From: Gigaspora margarita
Lineage: Eukaryota > Glomeromycota > Glomeromycetes > Diversisporales > Gigasporaceae
NCBI GenBank assembly: GCA_009809945.1
Contig: WTPW01000570.1
Location: 167,654-231,653 of the forward strand
Direction of reading: 5' to 3'
Length of the DNA: 64,000 nt
This document shows positions 56,322 to 64,000 of this stretch, in pieces (the stretch's first letter is position 1; the number at the start of each line of letters is the position of its first letter). The notes beneath the pieces are model-generated. The model saw nothing but the letters and a program-made list of their open reading frames with translations. It ran no database searches and was not told the origin of the DNA. A program made the translations under genes and the position numbers.

Positions 56322-56681
56322 TGGGGTCTTTGCCTTGAAAATAGGGTTCCGAGATCCCCCAAACCAAAATTGAGATTTTTATTAAGCCTTAATTTATGAA
56401 GCACAAAGTTCATTTCGTGCAAGTTTTATAACCGATTAACTTAATATTAAATTGAGTTATGGAAGTCCGAAAATTTGACGTTGAATATAATGAAAATGAT
56501 CGACACAGCGGATAAATATTTTACCATCAATTTTATTCAATAACAAAAAAGCTTTGTGAAAATCATTTCTAAAATTAGTGGAAAATCAAGTTTGGGTTGT
56601 TTTGGGTACACAATCTTTATTTACGATTTACTCAAAAAAAATTTATAGTGCCATAGGATCATTTTTAAGGCAAAGATCCCA
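56322..56681. mobile_element. Tc1/mariner-like MITE (TA target)
   Basis: The left end TGGGGTCTTTGCCTTGAAAA and the right end (reverse complement TGGGATCTTTGCCTTAAAAA) are flanked by TA (56,320-56,321 and 56,682-56,683). Secondary matches inside (CCCCCAAACC against GGTTTGGG-like TTTGGGTTG) extend the hairpin. 360 bp, no transposase. Confidence 0.75.
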
Positions 56682-56690
56682 TATTATAAC

Positions 56691-56974
56691 CAGGGTTGGC
56701 ATGAACCGGTCAACAGTCAAGCTTGACCAGACCAGTTTGACCAATTTGACCAGTTGGTCAAAGGGTTTAGTATTGTCAAATTGGTCAAAGGGTATTTAAA
56801 TATATATAGTAAATATATGCATATATATTTATATAGTATATATTAATTTGTATACTATCTTTATTTTATTAATAGACTAATCCATTTGACCAATTTGACC
56901 AGACCATTCGACCAATTTGACCAGTCCAGTTTGACTAGTGAATTTTTGGTTAACCAGTGATTTGACCAACCCTA
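56691..56974. mobile_element. hAT-type MITE with perfect 8-bp TSD
   Basis: The ends CAGGGTTGGCATGAACCGGT and (reverse complement) TAGGGTTGGTCAAATCACTG are flanked by ATTATAAC at 56,683-56,690 and 56,975-56,982. Both sides are filled with TTTGACCAATTTGACCAG repeats in opposite orientation; the middle is TA-rich. The left flank is the very end of the neighbouring TA-element, so this one landed there later. Confidence 0.9.
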
Positions 56975-56982
56975 ATTATAAC

Positions 56983-58009
56983 ATATTACTAATACAATGT
57001 ATATACTCACTATAACTCACTACACATGTACACAATAACACTTGTAATTACCAGATTAGTAATCAACCAATATAAGTTATTGTAATGGTTAAATTCTGGC
57101 AAAGATTAATGATCTACATAAAATCAAATCTTATCTAACAATCAATGAACCTTGAATCAAATTTCAATTATAAAAGCCTTCTTAGTTCATTTTAATTTTT
57201 TTACATTTTAGCAATAGTGCCTTTATTATTTTATAGTTAAGTACAATGGTGCTATTGCAAAATATCTGACATAATAATACTGCTATTACTCTTTGTTTTA
57301 CAATAAAGACTCATCCAGTTACCAAAGTACCTAAATGTAATCTGCCGCAACAACTATTTTCTCTTAAAAACCTTAGCAATACATGTATCTGATTTTTAAA
57401 TCACTATTGGCAGTTGTTAGTCTTGTCAAGATTGCTAACTTTTTCTTAATCTTTCTTACCTAGCCTCTAGGATAAGAAGATATTTAAGCCCTACTCTTAT
57501 AAACAAAAGGTGTTTACGAAACTAAAAGGAAATAAAAAAAAAAAGTAATTCTACAAAACCTAAACAAAAACCAAAAACTAACTAAAAACAAAAAAGAGAA
57601 AAGAAAAAAGACAAAGAAAAGTCAGCGATCTTGACAAAGATTGTGATTACATTAAAAATTATATAGACTGCATAAAGTATACTACTACTACTCTATCAAA
57701 GTACTATATGTAAAAAAAAAGAAAAACTAGAACGAACAAATACATCTAAAAATGCAATTATATGAGAATTTTCTAGATGGTTCTATAAAGATTCCAGTTA
57801 TGTTATTCATTGTTTATCCCATATGCAGTAAAGGTGTTCTATTTCTGATGTCAACAATTCTATTTTGATAGACAGATAATCCAAATTGGAAGCAGTAAAC
57901 ACTACTGATCTTTTGGAGGAGGTAAACTAGAAAGCCCACTTTGTTGAAAATATAACAAAAGCCAAAGGAGCAAAAGGGAGGTGTTCTATATTATAACAAG
58001 TTAGCAGAG
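56983..58009. other. Spacer, partly less AT-rich, no gene identified
   Basis: A small hairpin TAGCAATAGTGCC..GGTGCTATTGC occurs at 57,211-57,260. An A-rich tract (57,525-57,620) and slightly GC-richer parts at 57,290-57,480 and 57,840-58,000 are present. No ORF or known RNA recognised. It may be one unit with 59,155-59,470, split by the element between. Confidence 0.4.
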
Positions 58010-58012
58010 TTA

Positions 58013-59151
58013 GGGTGGTAACAGATATTACGTAATATCGATTTACTATGAGGGTACCCCCTCCCCCCTACATAAGACGATTCTGATTGGTCAATTTTAA
58101 AAAAACTTTATTAAAATTTTACTAATAAATTATAATCTTGGGCTCTAAATAAGCTTATATAAAATATAATTATATACCAAAATAATGTATTTTTTGGTGC
58201 TGAACAAGTTTATTTAGTGCCTAATATTATATTTTATTAGTAAAATTTTGCATAATACAGAATTTTTTATATTTTTATTAGTAATAATATAGAAAATTCT
58301 GCATTATGCAAATTCTACTAATTAATTATAAATTTTTGCTCTAAGTAAACTTGTTCAGCACCAAAAAAATACATTATTTCAGCATATTTTCTTTTTAATT
58401 TTTTTTTTAATTTTTCAAATAAAGATGAGCAAAAATGCAAATTTGATGAAAATTTATCAATTTTGCTCATCTTTATTTAAAAAATTAAAATAATTAAATA
58501 ATTATATGCCAAAATAATGTATTTTGTTGTGCTAAACAAGTTTACTTAGGGCTCAAAGTTATAATTCATTATTAAAATTCTGCATGATGCAAAATTTTAA
58601 TAAGAATTATAATTTTGAGCCCTAAGTAAACTTGTTGAGCACTATCAAATACATTATTCCAACATATAATTATTTAATTATTTTAATTTTNTAAATAAAG
58701 ATGAGCAAAATTGGTAAATTTTTATCAAAAATGCATTTTTGCTCATCTTTATTTGAAAACTTAAGAAAATTAAAAGAATATATGCCGAAATAATGTATTT
58801 TTTGGTGCTGAGCAAGTTTACTTAGAGCAAAAATTTATAATTAATTAGTAAAATTTGCATAATGCAGAATTTTCTATATTTTTACTAATAAAAATATAAA
58901 AAATTCTGCATTATACAAAATTTTACTAATGAAACATAACACTTAGCACTAAATAAATTTGTTCAGCAGCAAAAGATACATTATTTCAATATATTTTTAT
59001 ATTTTAAATAAGCTTAATTAATGCTTGAAGTTTTAATTTATTAGCGATCTATTATATTATATATAGAATTATATATAATATATATGTGTAACATAAGACA
59101 TTGGGCTTACCCCCTCCCCCCTAAAATATTACGTAATATCTGTCACCACCC
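58013..59151. mobile_element. PIF/Harbinger-type alternating-hairpin element (copy 2)
   Basis: The ends GGGTGGTAACAGATATTACG and (reverse complement) GGGTGGTGACAGATATTACG are flanked by TTA (58,010-58,012 and 59,152-59,154). The interior repeats the H1 and H2 hairpin modules of copy 1, with about three H1 (near 58,276, 58,600 in shortened form, 58,880) and two H2 (near 58,440 and 58,720). ACATAAGACGATTCTGATTG next to the left end is identical to copy 1. The module number differs between copies. Confidence 0.87.
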
Positions 59152-59154
59152 TTA

Positions 59155-60039
59155 CGATATATAGAAAAATATCTCTATCTCAATATTTATTTCTGCTAGA
59201 GCTTCCGTAAATTTTGACTGAACTCCAGGGCTTGTCTATTACTTCTTTACTTGGTAATACTATAGTCTTCTACCAGAAGACCTCCTTACAAGGGTTTGAC
59301 TCTTTTTTAACTCTATATCAGTTAGAACCAAAACATGCAGTGAATGGCCTTTAGTCCTAGCTGCTACCGGTAAAGTTCTGTTGTGGTTAGGCATATTATC
59401 TATATAGTTTTTATAGGTTAGCATTTGTGAAAAAATGGTATGAAAGATTGTCAGGAAGAGTTGATTCCAATACTATGATTCTTAGTTCATTTTATAATAA
59501 TCTATAAAAAAATAAAATAAATAAAAAATACCTGCTTACCTTTTAATTACCTTACTATTATATAATTATTTCATTATTACATCATATATGCATAATTACT
59601 ACATCGCTATACCTTAATGCATACATCATAACACAATGTATATACTCACTATAACTTACTAATAAATATCTACTACTTACACAATAATACATGTAATTAC
59701 CAGATTAGAAATCAACAAATCAAAGCTACTTTAAAGACTAAATTCTGGCAGAGATTAATGATCTACATAGAGATTTATAACCACCAGATCAGGAATCAAT
59801 CAATCAAAAGCATTTTAAGGGCTATTTTTTTCAGTATTTAGAGAATTACAAGTAGTAAAGATCATAATTTTGCTATAGAACTTGCTAACAACTAGGGCCA
59901 AATGTTGATCTAGATCTGATGCATCCACCCTAGAAATTTGGAAACAGCATAGTAAAAATCAAATTAGACCATTTATAGTAAAGTAATCTCCAGTACATGG
60001 ATTTTTCAAATATATAAATACTTTTACTATTATTACAAA
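59155..60039. other. Spacer with one dispersed-repeat unit
   Basis: A unit of the 'TTCATTTTATAATAATCTATAAAAAA' repeat is found at 59,480-59,600, and TTCTGGCA(A/G)AGATTAATGAT (59,742) recurs at 57,097. Nothing codes. Confidence 0.45.
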
Positions 60040-60900
60040 ATACTATATGTGGTTAAGGTTGATTTTGTACTATCATGATACAATTGCTAGAATTTGAATT
60101 GTGATAATATTCTTGATCATAACTTGCTCATCGATATTTTAGTCTTAATATTTTTGATAACATATTATATATCCAATCAAAAGTGTTAAAGCATATTATA
60201 TTGCTACATTGGTTTTAGCACACAGATCACATTTTGGATATAACTATGATTTTATTAGAACTACAAAAATTGCTAAGAAAATTAGTAAATTTGGATGTCA
60301 AAAATTCTAAAAATTTTAAAATCAATAATTTAAATATTTAGTGAAATGTAATTTTTCTTAGTATTTGCTAACATTTTCACTATTTATTATTAATAACAAT
60401 TTTTTTTATCTATTACAGAGCTATTGTTCTTGTTTTTGCACTTGTTCTTGAACTTAAACCCATTATACAAAATGGTTTCAAATTTGTTAAACATTTGATT
60501 AACTTTTTTTTAGCTATTTTTTCACTCAAATCGTTGGCATAAATTAGGTAATCAAATAACAAAAGCAAATTTGGCATTAATAATTAACAAATTCTTTTAT
60601 TCTCATCTTTGATAATTTGAAATTATCATTTATTCAGCCCAATAAAAAATCCTATAAAAAAATGAAAATGCCAAATATTAAGCGAATAGATATGCAAATT
60701 TGTATTAGAGCACTGATATTTATATCTAAAAAGCACATTTTTACTATTGGTTGTTATAATTTGTAATTTCATTCTATGGATAATTGCATTTTTTTAATGG
60801 TCAGATGTATTATTATACCATAGTACTAGTCACATTAACAGATCACAAGACAAGCAGTATTAGCAACAATGTGATACTTGATACATGAAAAATAAATAGT
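60040..60900 (+). repeat. Repeat A, copy 5 (most complete)
   Basis: It runs without interruption from ATATGTGGTTAAGGTTGATT through TATCTATTACAGAGCTATTG (60,408) and CAGCCCAATAAAAAATCCTA to GTACTAGTCACATTAACAGA (60,824). It shows the empty site of the MITE found in copy 1 (ATTGCATTTTTTTAATGGTC, 60,783). No LTR, TIR or poly(A) was found at its edges. Confidence 0.75.
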
Positions 60901-61080
60901 ATGCAATAGTTAGGATCACAAGAACCAATTCAATTGCCTTATACCATACACTACATGATTTCATCACTCTGTTCCTGGTATTTTTATAGTTATTTATGAT
61001 AGAAATTATAATAACTTTAATACAAACTAATTTATCTTTTCACTATTACAAATTTAAACTACAATGAAAAAATCAGTTAT

Positions 61081-61196
61081 TATCTTTTTCTTTATTATTT
61101 AATAAAAATTAATGTTTGATCATTATGCACACTTTGTATATCTTTTTCTTTATTATTTAATAAAAATTGATGTTTGATCATTATGCACACTTTGTA
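61081..61196. repeat. Two-copy 58-bp tandem duplication
   Basis: TATCTTTTTCTTTATTATTT ... CATTATGCACACTTTG occurs twice head to tail with one visible difference (AATTAATG against AATTGATG), so it is recent. Confidence 0.85.
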
Positions 61197-61805
61197 TATC
61201 TAAAATTTAACAAATAGACTTCTATTTGTTATACACATATTGTATCTTTGAAAATAACTGAGATATAAATAATATTAATAACATGTGTTAGTAAGTTACA
61301 AATTGTATATTATAAGAATAATAAAATTTACAACAGAATTCATAATAGAAACAATAATAATTTTAATGTGAACTAGCTCAATCCTAACCACATATTAATT
61401 TTTAACTATTTTGATTATGTTAATAAGTTATACAACAAAATTTTTGGAATTTTTTAGCAACATAATAAAGATGACAATAATTACAATATAAATTAACTTG
61501 TTTTTGTCCATATATTGAGGTCAATAAAATAATGAGTATGTTTTGCAAAGAAATTTTGCAGTAACTAATGTTGGAATTAGTTATATAGCAGAATTTTTAT
61601 AGTAATCCATAATAGAAGTTGCAATAATTTTAATTTGATTTATTGCAGTTTGCAAAATTGATATACTTTTTAATTAAAGTTTCATTTTAGATTTATATTT
61701 CTGTGACAATAGCACGGGCAAAATGCTGGTATTCATTATATATTTTTTTTATTGTATTAGGAGAAGGTATTAAATAAAAATATTTAAAAGTATTATACTG
61801 CTCCA

Positions 61806-61925
61806 AATAATAATAATAATATATAATATAAACAATAATAATATATAATATAAATAATAATAATATATAATATAAATAATAATAATATATAATATAAATA
61901 ATAATAATATATAATATAAATAATA
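61806..61925. repeat. AT minisatellite, 22-bp unit, about five copies
   Basis: AATAATAATATATAATATAA repeats with a 22-bp period. The minus ORF over it (Tyr/Ile/Leu only) reflects the repeat, not a protein. Confidence 0.9.
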
Positions 61926-62819
61926 TATCTTCATATAAGGTTCTAAATACAAAATGATTATCTTAAGTTTATTATCTTCTACTAGATAAAATAGTGGTTA
62001 TGTTTAATGCTCTATTGCTTTAGCTTGTTGCTAAGTTTTCTTGATCAACTCTTTATCTTTTAACTTGCTAGTTATTTTCAACAAATCCAATACAGCAGTT
62101 TATTATTATCCAATTCTGTACTTTACTTATATAAGTGTAATGTTTTAAATAGTTTCTAAAATTTGAGGTTGAATGCATATTTTAGTAATTTATTACAAAT
62201 ACTCCATTTAACAAAAGATTTTCTATCCTTTAATGCTGTCTATTTTTTTGACATTTGCTTTTCAAAATATTGCCATACCAATGATCTATTATTTGTGTAG
62301 AAACAGGTTCTAATCCTAAAGTAGTTATTGGCTATACAATATTAGTTTCATTCAAAAATATTGGTTCATTATCTTCAGACTAGTATAATAGTGATGGTAA
62401 TGATATAACAACTTATATGAAAAAATAAATTATTTGTTTTTCAAATTTAAAATGTTACAAGTCATATTAAATTTACTTACTTAATTTACCTTATACAAAT
62501 ATCAATAATTAATTTGCAACAGAAATTTTCAAAAAAATGGGTTGAACAAGGGTTTAATAAACAATACTTTGGTGCATTAAAACTACTCTTTGGCATTCTT
62601 TTTATATATACTAGATAAAAAAATTTTCTTTTATATAATTTATTTGTTATATTTGTTAGAGATGTGCCATTTATACATAATATTTTTTACTTAGTAGTCA
62701 CCTATCCAGCATAGTGTGATCACCCTAACCTCAATTCTAATTGGTTTATAACAACTAATATTTATAATATATTATATAAATATATATAATATTAAATAAC
62801 TTTTAATTTACTAGTCTGT
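61926..62819. other. AT-rich spacer, nothing recognised
   Basis: No ORF, hairpin or shared repeat was noticed. Confidence 0.4.
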
Positions 62820-63312
62820 ATTGGATAATTTTACTACCAAAATTATTATCTCAATGAGTTAATTCTAACAAGTGCAAAATCATTAAAATCCAACCACAGA
62901 GTCACAATATCATTAAGGTTTTGCATTATTTTATATGGAAAAAAGTATTTGTCACCATCTGCAACATCACTAGCCCATAAGGCATTAAGGCCTTATTAAT
63001 GTTAAAATAAGATTAAATTAAAGTTAAAATCAAGATTAATACAGAATTGCGAGAGAATAATTTTTTGTTAGAAGTACAGTAGGCATTATCTTAGTAAAAT
63101 TTTGAGTTATAAATATACCTGTAACAAAAAAGGCATGTTGCAGGTTGTGACAAATACATTTTTCCTTTTCTATATATAAATTTTATTATATAAATAAAAT
63201 AATGCAAGACCTTAATGATTTTGTGACTCTGTGATTGGATTTTAATGTTTTGGGCTTGTTAGAATCATCTCATTGAGATGAGCATTTTGGTAGTAAATCA
63301 TTCAAAATGGCC
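62820..63312. mobile_element. Foldback element with ~120-bp arms and core type 2
   Basis: ATTTTACTACCAAAA, TAACAAGTGCAAAATCATTA and TCCAACCACAGAGTCACAAT on the left pair with TTTTGGTAGTAAATCATT, GGGCTTGTTAGAATCATCTC and GTGACTCTGTGATTGGATTT on the right. The middle holds decayed GTTAAA/ATTAAA units, then GCGAGAGAATAATTTTTTGT and TAGTAAAATTTTGAG (63,048-63,105), the same core block as at 12.0-12.3 kb. No coding capacity. Confidence 0.65.
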
Positions 63313-63409
63313 ATTAGATCAAAACTTACTTAATATTAAATAATATATATATTTTATATATATTATATACCATATATAATTTAATATATATATTATATAC
63401 AGTCACCCT

Positions 63410-64000
63410 GGCTATAGTCACACCTTTGGGCCCCAAAAAATATGTGATTATAGCAATAGTGTGATTATAGCAAAAAAAATTAAATTTATAAATAAAGTTA
63501 TGGTCCGGTGCAGAAAGATTTGTACCTCAAGCTCTAAAATTAATTTTGTCCATATAGAAAAGTTCTTCAATTTTAATAATTTATTTATAATTTTTTTATG
63601 CCAAATAAAGCAGGTTCTGGGCTATCTTTTGATATATTTTTTGTTATTATTTTATAAATATTTTGTTGAGCAATAAATTTTTGAAAAAATTCAATTAAAT
63701 TAAAAAAAAATAGATTTTTTTTGAAAAATTTTAGATTTTAGGCATTATCGCAAGCTATATGCAGTGTAACAGTGTTGTACTACGCAAGTGCATAGCCATG
63801 CATGTGCTGAATATATTGTTAAAATTTCAGCTTAATTGGATCAGTAGTTGTCGAGAAATAAATTTTTAAAGTTTAATGCTCAATTTACTATGTAGTACAA
63901 AAGTTGTACAAAAATTACATAGTAATTTTTGTACAACTTTTGTACTACATAGTAAATTGAGCATTAAACTTTAAAAATTTATTTCTCGACAACTACTGAT
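63410..64000. mobile_element. pogo/Tc1-type end leading into a palindrome, cut by window end
   Basis: CAGTCACCCTGGCTATAGTC follows TA at 63,408-63,409 and is followed by repeated GTGATTATAGC motifs. From 63,840 to 64,000 the sequence is an essentially perfect palindrome (ATCAGTAGTTGTCGAGAAAT at the left, its complement at the very end) centred at about 63,920. The right half continues outside the window, so the element may be a long inverted-repeat unit of about 1 kb. Confidence 0.6.

Noticed and set aside
61770-61952. 60-codon Tyr/Ile/Leu ORF
   Set aside because: Entirely produced by a 22-bp AT minisatellite.
63461-63676. 71-codon ORF inside the last TIR element
   Set aside because: Random-looking Lys/Ile/Phe-rich peptide; no transposase motif.

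Overview
The window looks like nuclear DNA of an arbuscular mycorrhizal fungus (Glomeromycotina, Rhizophagus/Gigaspora type). This rests on very AT-rich sequence, one intron-containing gene joining Sel1 repeats to a protein kinase (an architecture greatly expanded in these fungi), a broken BTB/BACK gene of the kind equally expanded there, and TTAGGG-like tracts. The genus cannot be fixed from the sequence. Only one host gene looks alive (27,892-29,744, minus strand, with a 237-base assembly gap). Nearly everything else that can be recognised is mobile or repetitive DNA.

Layout. 1-13 kb: foldback and hAT-type non-autonomous elements, a first copy of an unclassified repeat ('repeat A'), two SINE-like retroposons, a tRNA-derived SINE head, and two small elements with TTAGGG-like cores. 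13.8-24.0 kb: one Ty3/gypsy-type LTR retrotransposon, broken, with two smaller TIR elements nested in it. 24-27.5 kb: three foldback elements, two of them with CCCTAA-like cores, and a minisatellite. 27.9-29.7 kb: the Sel1-kinase gene. 30-38 kb: more foldback/TIR elements, a GC-raised segment of unknown nature and a ~0.1-kb-unit minisatellite. 38.5-42.5 kb: repeat A, an LTR-type relic and a 1,065-bp near-perfect palindrome. 44.6-48 kb: repeat A split by a 2.26-kb TIR element that carries a BTB/BACK pseudogene with an internal inversion. 48-51.9 kb: simple dispersed repeats, a hAT element nested in another element, and a palindromic tandem array. 52.5-55.1 kb: three-level nesting (TIR element > hairpin-array element > polyadenylated retroposon). 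55.5-64 kb: several TIR elements, a second hairpin-array element, repeat A again, short tandem duplications, and a palindrome running off the window end.

Three patterns recur. (1) Elements of different superfamilies (8-bp, TTA/TAA and TA target duplications) have inverted ends built of short tandem sub-motifs that differ from copy to copy. (2) Three foldback elements share almost the same CCCTAACCC-bearing core but have different termini, and a second core type behaves in the same way. (3) A ~19-nt site related to AAGTAAACTTGTTCAGCAC recurs, in inverted pairs, in several otherwise different elements. Paralogous empty sites inside repeat A date two of the insertions as later than repeat A. All reading was by eye; no alignment or database search was run.
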